The notes below the pieces were generated by a model. That model ran no database searches, had not been told where the DNA came from, and saw only the letters and a list, made by a program, of their open reading frames with translations. Position numbers and translations under genes: made by a program. Below are positions 1 through 13,100 of a stretch of 64,000 bases of DNA, piece after piece. The stretch comes from Syngnathus acus (taxonomy: Eukaryota > Chordata > Actinopteri > Syngnathiformes > Syngnathidae): positions 8,426,501 through 8,490,500 of the forward strand of contig NC_051094.1 of NCBI RefSeq assembly GCF_901709675.1, written 5' to 3'. Position 1 is the stretch's first letter. Each line of letters starts with the position of its first letter.

Positions 1-949
1 TCTTAGTTGGTTCTTTTTCCAATCACTCACTGTGGCTGCTTTCTATTGATCTGCATTTTGTTTCGGTTTGTTGGTTGCTTTCCACTTTTGTGTGGTTCCG
101 AGTTGAATGGTTAAGACAGTTGTAGTTAGACTATAAATCATTGCAGACCAGCTTTATTAAAGTCCAAATACCAATGATATTCAAACAACTACGATTTCTT
201 TCGTTAAAATGTCACCAATGGGGGAGAACCACGGATATGTACATGGGTGAGAATCAAGCAATTATGAAGCTGAGCAAGGATGGAAAATCAATCAGTTGTT
301 TCACTAACAGCGGCCATCGCAAAATAGCCATTTTGAATGCTCAGAATAAGCATCGACGGTCAAAACAACAAATGTCAAAGGTCAACCTGCAGACTTAAAC
401 CCTACAGAGGATGCATTTTACTTGCTTAAGAGGAGACTGCATCCTCTCAAAATATTCAACAATGGAGAGAGGTTGTGGTGAAAGCATCAAAAAAAGAATG
501 CAAGTTTGGCGAGAAGTTACTGCTTGTCATTCATTGTAATGTAATACACAAACTAGGGAGTTTCCTCCAACAGGTGATTGTTTTGCTCGTCTCGCCTCCA
601 CCCTCCGTTTTTACCAGTGTTGTGACGCATTCATACACGTGTTTGCACACGTATGTAAATAAACACAGCTGCGACGCAGCCTGTATGTGTTTTATGCACA
701 ATCCACAGTATGCGCTTGTGTATGTGTGCATGTATAGGCGGAGGGTGTGATCATGAAAAAAAAAGGAGCAGCCAAGCCAGTTGTTGGACGGTTTCAAATT
801 CCCCTTTGCACTGACAGAGGAGGGAGGATGTGAGTACGTGTGTGTACGTGTGCGTGTGTGTGTGAGTCAGGAGAGCAGTTCCAATCAGGGAAGAAATGAC
901 AGACAGATACACAGACAGACACACAGACCTCAGAAATGGAAAGCAGAGG
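1..949. other. Upstream intergenic sequence, no supported gene
   Basis: I see no exon chain with splice sites here. A short open frame at about 141-398 contains a helix-turn-helix-like stretch (KLSKDGKSIS) that vaguely recalls the N-terminus of fish Tc1-type transposases, but it is too short and lacks supporting context. TG/CA-rich simple sequence lies at about 610-750 and 838-865, followed by a CAGA-rich stretch at about 898-965. The region grades into the GC-rich ssbp2 promoter after about 950. Confidence 0.5.
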
Positions 950-1167
950 GGAGAGACAGACAGGATAGGGTGAGCAGGGGGCGGGGCTATGTTGGATGGG
1001 CGTGGCTTTTACGGCGTCACCCGCCGTTGCCTCTGCGAGTGGGCGGTCCTGCGAGAGGCGGCATCCAATAGGAGCAGACGCGGGTCGTGTCGCCATGGTG
1101 ACGGGGCTGTGCCCAAGGAGGTTGTGATGGGTTGACAGGTGCGTGACAATCGGAGCTCTCTGCAAGC
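950..1167 (+). promoter_or_regulatory. ssbp2: GC-rich promoter / 5'UTR of ssbp2
   Basis: A CpG-rich block stands out from the AT-rich surroundings directly before the ssbp2 start codon. Visible elements are GC boxes at 977-986 (ggggcggggc) and 1041-1046 (gggcgg), a GT/GC box at about 998-1006 (gggcgtggc) and an inverted-CCAAT-type context with CCAAT at 1065-1069. No TATA box is seen, which fits a CpG-island promoter of a broadly expressed cofactor gene. The transcription start is inferred to lie between about 1070 and 1160 but cannot be placed from sequence alone. Confidence 0.6.
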
Positions 1168-4100
1168 ATGTACGCCAAAGGCAAGAGCAGCAACGTGCCG
1201 TCCGACAGCCAAGCCAGAGAAAAGTAAGTTTTCTGAATGGAGGAGGAAACCGAGGGTGATGGAGGAGGTGGGCGGGGATGGTCTTGCGTGCAGCCGCGCT
1301 CAGGCTTGCAAACACGGAGTCGCGGGATTCAGCTCCCCTGCTCCGGCTTGGAAAGTTGACCCGCTTGCTTTATTCTAGGAAAGACGGACACTTTTTTTTA
1401 AATTGATTTTGTTCCTTGACAACATGGTTACAATACAATGCGCAGTTGTCTGTCTAATTTTATGTTTGGTGTGCGAAATATGAACTTGTGAATCGCTTTT
1501 GTACAAGCATTTCAAATACTGGCGGATAACAGTGTAATCCACATGCGAAAAAGAAACTACCGGTAGACAGTGCGTGGATGCACATGGAGGAAGTGCGCGC
1601 ATTCGCCTGCTGCATGCATGTGTGCTCGGAATTCTCGAAAAATAATTCCTGTTGTGGAGATTTGCGTAGAGGATTTAACGCTAATCGGAAAGTGCTTGTC
1701 TTTTTTGTATTCACATGTAGCTAATCTAACAAATCAAGGTGCTTATGGACAAAAGCATGTTGTCTAACGCACTGTATACGTTTTCCTTTACCATTCGTAA
1801 ATGTTTCTCTTCTATGTTCTCGTCCAATATTGGTTATTTGCACTGTATTACTGCATTATGTTGTCAGAAAAGCTTTACAATTTGTTCTTGAAAGTTTTGA
1901 AGAAGTGCTTGACTGTTGACAGATGACACTTTTCCAAGTGAAAACTTGGGTTTGAGTAAATTACCAATGGATGATGATATGCAACACATTCTGTCAGCCG
2001 GCATTATTACTTGACGTATTACGTATGACGTTGCTCTCCTTATAAATTGTATTTATTTCCTCATTTTAAAATGTTAATCCCGCTATTCAACTCGTCAGAG
2101 GAGAGACATCAGAATTTGGGTGCTTTGTTTACTTTCTCTACTTGTTTTTCTGGCTTACTCAGTAGAACAACTAAAACTGTTATCTCCCCTTTCCCCTGTG
2201 CTAATTTGATTGAACTGAGCACTACAATTGCTGTTAGGTCACATCATCAGTGTAAAACTAAAAAAAAATGGTGGATATAATCCATAATCATTTAAAATCT
2301 ACCCGATTATTTTAGTCAGAAAGAAATGATAAAATAAAGCATAAATTCTACCTACACTTTAGTAACAACAAAGGTTACCCAGAAAAACACTGAAAAAAAC
2401 CCAACCTATAGCAATGCTGCAATTAATCGACAAGAGCGATCAATTCAATCATTATTTTGAAAATCGATTATTGGTTATACTAATTTGATTAGCTCTCAAA
2501 ACAACCTCCAAAACAAGTGGAATGGAGAAATATATTCAAATCATCTAAACAAACGCAACAATTTCCTAAAACAACTTTGTACTTTCTTTTATGAAATTAG
2601 GACTTTATCAACATGTCAAAGCAGTCTAATGACAAGTTAGTCCATGAACTATATACTGTCCATTCAGAAGGTCTTGAAGTTGCATCAATGCAGTTACCGA
2701 GATGCTAATTTCATCATCATAGGGAAACTCGCTCCATTCTGTTTTTGACACTCGAGTGTGGTTGAAAATTCTAAACTCTGTCCTTTTTTTATTTTTTATT
2801 ATGATTTCTACTGCAGGCTGCACAGTAGACAAGTGGATAACACATCTTAACAGTTATGTGAGAGGGTTGTAATCTTTTGTCTTTTCTGAAGGGCGCTTTC
2901 AAGTTCTGCGTACTTCCTCCCACATTCCAAAATTATAGGTGTGAATGTTCATGTCTGTCTCGAAATGTGCCATGCTAATGACTGTCAACCAGTCCAGCGT
3001 GTAGCCTGCATCTCAGACAAAGTCAGCAAGGATAGGCTCCAGCTCACCCACAAGCCTAATGAGGACAAGAAAGGAAAGATGGATGATTGAAAAATTACCT
3101 TTCTCCTTAGATTGGTAGGAAAAAATACATGGCCCTTATGCCTGATCGGAAGGGGTGTTCCTTGAGAATGAACAAAGTTGGTTCCTTGCCCAATTTCTGT
3201 TTTCATAAAAGATTTGGTTCAGTATCAGTAAAATTAATATTAGTGTTACCTTTCTTGATTTCTTTTCAAATAGTTCTTCCTTTTGTGTTGCTTATTTTCA
3301 GTTTGTTGCGGTCTACACTGTTGCACCTATAAGATCTTACAAACTTCTTAATTTTACAATATGGGTTAAATACAATTTGCAGTTATCTGTGCACAAAAAG
3401 GAAGGTTAATCTTGTGCGCCAGTGCCAAGGCTGTGACAAAATACAGGACTGTCTGACAAGATGGAAACGCTGCAAAAGGCAGGCAAGGGCGAGATTAATT
3501 TCGTTCTTAACAAGCTGCCTTGTTTATCAGTGGCGTGTATCAGAGAGGCAGAGCGGGTCCGACTGCTGCTGCCGAGCCGTTGTTTCTCATTTCTGCTGCA
3601 CAGCGGGCCATCAAAGAGCGAGCGAGGGCGACACCAGATTAGAGAGCGAGAGAGAGGGAATGAGCTGGGGTGATGGAATTTGCTGGATCATTAGTTCATT
3701 GGTTGTAGTGTTGACCTCAGGATGGACCCGTGCAGGCTCACATACATGCGTTTGAAATCTAAATGCATTTGACCTCCGTGTAACTGCTCATCTGATGTGT
3801 CCCGTGTGTCCTTGGTGCACATGCACATAAAATGTGCTTTTAAAATAACTCACAGTCTGCACAATGTGCCTGAGATTTGGGTATCGACAAAAGGAGACCG
3901 CATTTTCTCTTTCTCCGCAAATGTTGTCCACATTCGTCTTTTTAATAGGCACAAATGGTTTTAAATAGCAGCAAACCTCTTTGTTCTGGATAACAAAACA
4001 AAGACTTTACAAAAGAAAGACATCCACAGCTACAATCAAATCTACCGGTCGCAAATACCCCCAAATGACCTTTTTGTGAGTGATAGGTGCTCGTTAGTGA

Positions 4101-7100
4101 ACCAAATAATTATAGCAACAACAAAGGCGGCAACAGATGACGTGCACATACTAGCTCTGATCAGCTACACCATTAAAAGTGGCCATAAATCCTCCATTTA
4201 TGAGGATCATAATGTTCAATTTTATTTGGAGAGAGGTGTTGATTTATTTTAGTGCTCTTTTAGGATGTTGCGATTTGCTGTAGAACTGCGCACGGTGATA
4301 CCGAAAGGTGTTCCTAATATTTTGTATGTGCCATAAAGCAGTGACCGGAGTGCAGCCATGAGAATCCACCCTTTCATAAACATGTAATGCAAAGGTTTTG
4401 CCTTAATTGACAGGTAAATGGCTGTCAAGTCCTCATTGGCCGCTATAGCAACCACAGGCTTTCCCTGTGATTACGCTCTTCCTCATACTCTCACTTGATA
4501 CATAGGGCATTTCCAGAATCAGGCTTCGTGTGAGTGTCTGAGGGTGAGCTGTGGCTAATAGCAGCTCCCGCGTCAGTGTAGGGGTGGTTAGTATTCTGTA
4601 AAGTCCCACAATACTGGAAGGAGCAGCAATAGGTCGTAACAGTGAGAGCACGCGTTAACCAGAGGGCATATTCAGACAAAAGCGCTTTATCGTACCAAGT
4701 GCTGACACTGTTCCCCACTGCCCCTATCTGACCCTATGCTGCACTCATTCATCCTTCAACATGTTCGCCACCACTCTATGATGCAGCACTGCATAAGTAC
4801 AACTCCCATGATTTTCACTCACACAATATTAAAATGAAATTTAATATGGTCTGTTTTGGAAATTATGGAATGGATTTCAAATGACGTTTGTTGATTTTCA
4901 TTTTTTTCCCCAAGCAGTTAACACCACAGTTATTTAGGCAGGCCTTCCAGTCCGATTTAATGGGGTTTATTTTATTAGCTGTATGATGTTTGTCATTCTG
5001 TTTGTGTGAAATAGTTTTGGCGTGCCACAGAGCATAGGAGATTCTAGTCTATTTTGGGGGTGCTGAAATAAATCAAAGTACCCCCAAACTTATGAGAAAT
5101 GTTCAAATCTACTGTCAGTCCTTCTTTTAAAAGATAAACCATGAAGTAATTGTACCACAACTGTTTTGTTTACTGGAGTTCGTTGTACCTTGAGGGACAT
5201 CAATATTTGACTTCCAAGTGTGACACTGCGAAATCCGGGTTTACATAGTGTGTCACTGTATCATGTAAGGTGAAGATGTTTTGCTTGTTCAGTATGTTTT
5301 GCAGTTTGTTTGTTGCAACATGCATAGCTGATGACTTCTCTGTCTGTTCTGTCAATCAAGTGTATGTCAAGGCCTGCACTTGATTGCGATTAAGAGTGAC
5401 AGGACATGGCCGCACGTTGTGTACGACAGTTGTTCAACAAGTTTAACAATACGTGTCACTGACAAAATCCACATACAAGAGGTCTGGCTTCGTGGCACAA
5501 CGTTTTCATTACATTACAACGGTACAACTTGTGGGGCATGCTTGGCCAACTTAACATAACTACAATTAAATAATTAAAATCATATATGATAATAATAATG
5601 AAAATGTTTATTCTACTAGATTAACAGTAAAAGCAATCATCATACACGGCATTTGTATGCATTGTTGTTAAGTTTGAAATGCAGATGGTATACTGGTGGA
5701 GGCCTAGCTGTTCATGGAGCTGTGGCTCATCATCGCACACACGAACAAACCACCCACGCACGCACACACGCAATCACGCACGCAGACACACAGCCCACTT
5801 CTGAACCAAGACGCTTATAAACTCCACCAGGAGGCTGCCATTGTAGGCCGAGGCGCTGCATTGCATGCTGGGAGTGTTTCCTACAGAAAAAAATAGGTTG
5901 CCAGTCTGGCTCTGATGGAATGAGTTTCATTACAATGAAATCAGAGCAGCGCACACACAACACTTGCACACATGCACCCCCCCTTCACACACACGCTCAT
6001 ACACACACACATGCACTATTTAAAAAAAATCTGATTATTATTGTTGTTGTTGTTGTTGTTGCTAACAAGTTAACAAGTTACTTTTGTTACACCCTGTTAA
6101 AAAATAAATACATTGAAATGTCATTTTTTTAACTGCCCAAAGTTTGAAGTCGACTAGTTAGGAGAGCAACTTAACGAGTGCCTGTCAGCCTAGTGAGAGT
6201 GACAAGTGTAAACCATGTTTCAGGTGATATCAGGTGACACATGTTCTGTTGGTTTGACCCATCTGGCTAAAAAACAGAGAGACAGCATTCACATGAGTGT
6301 TGGATAACAGCGGTGAACACACGGTGTTTGCAACTCCGTAAACCCAGCGGAGTTGTCTGCTTTCTCCATATGTTTCATCCCTCATAATCAATCGCCATCT
6401 GTCCTCCATGCTGAATGGGAATGACAATTATTACTTACACAGCTATGACATGTGACAATCCACAACAATTTGAAAATCACAATTCCACTTCGTAATAGTT
6501 AAAGGCATCACTCCAAATGTTGGCTACTGAGTTATTGTCCATTTAATGTCTCTCATATGTCGTGGGCATGTCCTTGCTCAACGGTTGACTGCCACTCAAA
6601 TATCACAACTGAAGACAGCAGTGTCTATGAAAACGAAGGTGATGACAAATCACGTTAGGAGGCTCGCCTTCAAAATTCTGTAGTTACCGTGGACAAATAA
6701 TCACAACTTGCACACATTGGAAGCGACGCATGCACCCAAGTGTGGCAAAAAGATCAAGACAAGGGTGATGACAGCTTCTGAAATTGTCACTGAAGATGTA
6801 TTTGATCCTGCTAAACACACCGGCGCTGCATGCTAAAAGTTGCCTTTTATCCGACCGAGCGCTTACGGAACTATCAAAGCCAGTCGCAACATCCTATTGA
6901 AGGTGGGTGTTTTCTTTGTGTGTTCCTCTGATGAACACAAAGAGACGTGGGACAGGGAGACGTGTCAGTCAAGAGACGGGAGCCTGTCGACGGGTACTGT
7001 AAGCCTCTGGGTCCTTGGGAATGGATCAAGGCTACAAAGGACCTCATTCGGCATCAGATGGCATGCGAAGGAAGAAAGATGGCGAGGGCAGAGCATCCCC

Positions 7101-10100
7101 ACCGTCTTTTGTCACACCTTTGAAAAGGTGGCTGAGTGAATTTATCAATGTTTGTCCCTCGGGAGCTGGTGGGTGTTCTCAAGTGCTTCTGTTTTAATTA
7201 GAAACCCACCATTACTTCTCCCTTCCCTCCACTTTACCTCCTTTTTAATATATCTAATTGTCACTTGGCTCTGTAAAGGAACGCCTGCACTTTTCCAATA
7301 AGAAGACAGCACTCACTCTGGGTGAGACACTCATGATCTGTTTTGTTGCCATTGGCCGTGTTGTTAGCGGCCGCATTTGTGGTTTTCTCAGGAAGTTTTG
7401 TGTTGGATAGTGGAGACGACGCATGTGCTCAGCTCTACTGTTAACCGCAGCAGCACGCCAGAGATGCGCACGCCCTTGGAACACTTCCTGTAACTTGAGC
7501 TACAATTGTGGAAAGAACACTCACAAACACTTACACCATACAGGCTTCATAGGCCAACAGCAAATTTTGGTTGGATGAAAACGGAGCATTTGCTTGAGAA
7601 ATTGCCAATATACAAGAATGGCAAAGTCTCGGATTAAAAATGTAACATTGATGTTGCAGCATAACAGGGTATTTGGAATAATTAGGAAAATGAAAAATAC
7701 CATTATTCTGGTGGTTTGGAAAAATAAATGATATTTTATAATAATAATAATATTCAAAATAATATTAATAATAATAATAATGATGATAATAATAATTATA
7801 GACTGTTATGGAAATTATATAATTGTTAATAATCCCTAACTCATCCACTGTAAATTGCATTAGCTGTTTGAGAATCTGAACAAAAAGAGTATGTGCCGAA
7901 TAATTGAACTATTACCAGTGTGTGTTTGCTAACATAGCTGCTGTGCTTCGTGTGACGACTGCTGCTGATATTCCACCGTCATTGATATGCAAGCAGCATA
8001 GCACCGACGCTAGTGCAAGGTTAAGCATGCATGACGGCCAGGTTTAGAAACTGCTTAAGACGTACAGACTCTTTTTTTTTTTTTTTTATCATCCTGAAAT
8101 TACGTCTGCATATCCTTCCATTGGTGTTTTTACACCCCTCTCTCCTTTTATGTGTTTGGTTGAGCTGCAGAGTTCTTCAGCTTTACCATCCTCACTCGAC
8201 TGCACAGAGGTGTCTGTCCTCCAGTCCCGATTAATTCCTTGATGACATTCGAGGAAAAAGCACCAAACATCACCTTGCTGAATTTTCAAGGTCCAGTTCA
8301 GTTTGTTACTCAGGTAGAAATGTAACAAAATGCTACCTGGAAAAAAAATCGGTCTCCTCCTTCATCCTAATTCTTCACTTTCCAAGACATATTATATATA
8401 TTATTTGTAAGCCCACATCAAGAAAGCCCAAATCTTTTAGCCTTGATTATTTCCATGCTGTGTACAATGAACAACAGTGCAGATGTTTAACTAACAATGG
8501 GACGATTCTGGCACATCTTGTGGAAATGTCTGGTCTAAAAATGAGCAGGCCAATCAGCAGTATTTGAGGTTATTTGCTATTTGAGCATTTCAAGGGTGGC
8601 CTTTGAAGAGATGATGAGGATGGACTCTCCCATAACAGCCGTTTTAAATCGTAAAGTTTGGCGTCGTTTTATTTTTGACATCTCCCCATTATGTTGTCCA
8701 AAAGAAATAAGACTCAAAGACATTTCAACTCAAAGAGTTGAAAACATCTTTATTTCCCCCTAGCATGGTGTTGGTATTTCTTTTCTGCATGTTTCATTTG
8801 AACAACATGCAGACGGATGGGCAACGGAGCTAATGTGAGAAGAGAGCATCTCATAGCATCAGATTTCCCGTTAGGGTGGGGGAGGTGTGGTGCTTCAGTT
8901 TTACGACAGCCACGGAAGCAGATTCACTCTCACACTAGTGCAGATTGCTTGTGAATTTAAATGAAAGATTGTTCATACAAAAAGTAATTTACGGCATCAA
9001 AACATGATGTGGCATGTTGGAGCAAGTTAAAAAATGTCAGTCATTTTGGGTGTCGATTATATTTTGATTTTTAAACTTACTTCTTCTCATGTTTTGGAGG
9101 TTGCTCTTGTTGTTTTTGGAGCTCCAAAGGGCAAACATTTGAAGAGTACAATCATTCATCCGACATGATCCCTGACTAGAGTCTACTAAGTTCCCCAACG
9201 TCATGCTTGTGTTGAATTTAAGATTTACTGGAATATTGTGGAGACAAAGTTGAACAAGGAAATCACTCCAAAAATTCATTTGTATTCTTCCATGTGTGAA
9301 ATTAAACAAATTTCCCACGAGAGGTGGCTCAATCTAAACAAATCAAACGCAATGAAATGGAACTAAAATCAAGGAAAGGATGCATTTACTTCCGCTTGTA
9401 TTCCACTCAATCCCTTTTGAATCCCCTTCCTCGTGTACTTTTCTTCCCTTAGTTCAGAAAAAATGTTTACGTCACGAAGCCATGATTTGTTTGAAATATC
9501 ATTGCGTTGGTCTCTTTAGCTGCTCAGCATTTGCGTCTGTTGCTCGTGCGCTACGATAAGCTGGCATTTCCTGTTATCTCAACCGTACGCATTGTTGTCT
9601 GCGCTGTGAGACAGTGGAGTCTCGCCGCTGCTGACAGAACAAGCGTTTGGCTGGGCCTCATTGTGTGAGGGTGATTGCTTAGAGGTGTCTTTCCTCATTG
9701 TGTTGTCTGCTCAAGTCTTAATTCCTGCCACAGTGATTTTCTGCTTCCTGCCAGTATTGCACTAAAGCCCACCGACCAATCAAGCGGCACTACTCAGCAG
9801 TCACAGAGATTCACTGGTGTGTTATTGGTCTCTGTTGAAGATAAATGGGAGTCTTTACTACAAGTACTTGTTGCAATTGATCTTGTCATTCATAGTGTTT
9901 TGTTGAATAACTACCAAGTAGTGCGGCCATTACAGATTTGGCACAAGTAAAGTTGATTTACATTCTGCTTGTGTTAGGGGAGACAAGATCTTCATTGATT
10001 CATCTGTCAAAATGTTTGCTTTAATCTGTTTGTCAAAATGGAAATACTTGTGTTCTTGCAGAGTTATGATTGAAGCATACAATCTGGTTTGATTGATTGA

Positions 10101-13100
10101 CAAATTCCATTTGGAATGATTATTGACAAGCACAGTGATGAACAGAAGGCTCTCTATGCTGTTTTTTTTTTAGGGTGGGCATAGATTTATTTGATCAAGA
10201 TGAGTTGATCAGTTAACTGATTAAATTGATTTTTTTTTTAAATTTCTTTAACAGGCAGGAAAATCTCTATGGTGTCAAGTCCCGTTTCTGTGTTCTTCTT
10301 TAGAAGACAAACTGAATCAACAGTGCCCCTGCTGGTTGCAATTGAACAGTGCGTTTTATTTTTGCCACACTCTTTTTGGGAGACAATTGCATGCAAATTA
10401 GCAAATTCTTAGCAATCAATTAATGAATAATGCAGATCCCTCTGTCATGTTTTGGCTGGATGGGAGGAGACTGTTTTTGGGTGTAGTCACTGTGCACCAA
10501 GGTTTGCAGCAACGGTTAAACTTGTGCTATCTAATCTTGACAAGGCTTGATATGAATACTGCTATCTGTGGGTGTTTTTTTCACTGGTCTTGCCGGGGAA
10601 AAGTCAGTTGAGGTCATCACTCCATGACAGCTGAGTTTATGACTATTCATGTGCTTGTATGTTGGACGCTACCGTCAGAACTCACAATGGATTCAATAGT
10701 TACAAACGTATTAACGTGCGCTTACGATCCCGAAGATTTTCTCCATACAAAAATTTGGTGTGCAGGCTTTGAAATACAACCGGAAAGCACACGTTACTTC
10801 TTCAAAGAAAAAAAAAAAAAAATGACGACATTCCAAAACCGTTTTGATCTTCCTTTTAAACTTGATTTTTCCGCATTTTCATTTTACATTCACTTGTGCC
10901 AAAGGTTAGTGCCAGAGGCAAATCCTGGGATATGAACTTAATGAAATGTAAACAAAAGGTGAGCCAAACAACACATGACTTGGTGACTATTCCTCCCATT
11001 CAGGATATGAACTTCATTCTTTGGATTTAAACTCTCATGTGTGACCTTTCCACTTGAGAATTCTTCTTTTTGCAGCGTGGGGCGTTTCACAGAGAGCTGC
11101 TTCTTTACTTTCAAGTCTACTGCTGATCACAAACATTTTCTCCTGCGTCAGCAACCAGTCTGATGTTGTGGTTGAGCTCCACCACCACAAGCTGGATCGA
11201 GCCAAACAGGAACAACTCTGTCCAAATCTCTAGAAGCGTCACTAAGTGCTGTGGAAGTGATGGGGATAAAGACTATGACAAACATTTGCTCAGCAAAGCT
11301 GTGCCTAAGACAATTTCAGTGCAGACAAAACATGGAACACCAGTAGATGAAACAAAGTATATTTGAGTACAAATGTCTTCCCTTCAGACTGCTTCCACGC
11401 GGGATTATGACGTGTCTCGCTAATCTTCAAAGCTGGAGTGAACTTTTCGCTGCTCCTCCCAACACTCAGCTACATCCCAAACCTGCTGTAGGAACGAACG
11501 TCTGAGAGAAAACACTTTATAGGAATCGCACTACAAGCGAGCTGCATTTAGCAGAAGCCATTAGAGAGACCTCGGGGGATTCCTTGGAAGCATAATGGAG
11601 ACGATATAGATTCAATTTATGATCATCAGCAAAAATGCCAATTAGGGATGCATCCGTGATATATAGGCACAGCGCTCAGCCACTTGGAGATGAATCGAAA
11701 GCATCGGTTTGCTAGATAAAGCAAGGAGGAGAAGGGAGAGAGTGTGAAACAAACTTTATTTCGATTAAAAGTTCTTTAATAACCAAAACTGTATTCTTGA
11801 AAAGATTCAAAATGATTGAAAACAAACCAAAAATATTGACAGTTGATCTTTCCCCTAAGAAATAAAACTGCCCTAATAAATATTACATTAGACAAGATGT
11901 AAACACAAAAGGACTCTAGTAGCAATTATAATCAAATAATCATTTCACCAGAATTTTTTCCCCAGTATTTGTTCACCCATACAAAAGTGTAAGCTTGAAT
12001 AATTGATATCTAGCCAAGAGTTGAAGGTAAATAAAGACCAAAGCAAGCCAGCAGACTTTCAACAGCCGTGTAACCTCCTTAACGGCATCCTTTCGGTTAC
12101 ACTCTTATCTGCATCAAGGTGAAATCAACATTCCCATTTGCTAAACGTGTACGCATGTTTACAATGTTGTGCTCCTTAGTTTTAGCTCCCAGGCAGCCGC
12201 ATCGCTCCTCTCGTGCCCCGTTTTGACCTCCTCTTGCTACGCTCCCCTTCTCCTTTCATTAATCATTTACTCTCTCGCCACTCGCCTTTCTCCATCTTTC
12301 TGTTTTGTCTGACTTTTCGACACATTGCCGCTCACGTGTATCGATTTATCTATCGGTTTGTGACGGAGCGTTCCTTCGCACCAGACCTCCATTGACTCCA
12401 AATGGTCGGTATGCATCACTTTGTATACATTTTGTGCACATTTGCTCGGCTTGGGTAGTAAACACAGCGGCAGCTTCTGCGAATGCGCTTGCACCTCGTC
12501 GTCCCCTGCACAGATTCAATTATACTTTAGTGGAATGATAATGCCGCAGGGATTAATCAAATGCAGCCTGATTTTCCTCATCAAGTGTTTGGCCTGCAGA
12601 GTAGTAGAATTCCTAGACTGTTTGTTCATAAATATTCTGAAGATACTCTTTGCCGGAAAAAAAACCAAAACAGATAGCAAAGGTTGTTGTGTGTGTGTTT
12701 TTTTTTTCCCCGCTGATGTTTTCTTGAAGCACCGCATTTCAAATGAATTATTCAGCGTTTTAATGGGTCTATTGCTCATCTTGCCTCAGTGGCCCTGGCT
12801 TTCTGCTGCGCCGTGCCCCGGCGCCCTCTCATGTCCGTCTGCTTTCCCGGAGAGCCGCTCCGACCCGCAGAGGATGCTCCACTTTAATGAATGAAGTGGA
12901 GTCATTTAGCGTGGCTCTTAATGGCACATAAAGCCGTGCTGCGAGCCTTGATTAATCAGGGAAAGTGTTTGGCCCTCACTCGCCGGGTTGTCCTCGGCGG
13001 GCGCGCTGGCTTGATCACCGCAAACTCTTTTGTGAGGGTCCCTTGCTTTTTGAGTTTAAGAGCACAGGTGCAAAGCAGCTGGAACTCAGCTCATCCACAG

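Noticed and set aside
141-398. Possible transposase-derived coding fragment upstream of ssbp2
   Set aside because: Only a weak helix-turn-helix-like resemblance (KLSKDGKSIS) and no catalytic region or inverted ends; could be chance.
12421-12894. 157-codon open frame in ssbp2 intron 1
   Set aside because: No recognisable family, no splice context; it overlaps the candidate non-coding element instead.
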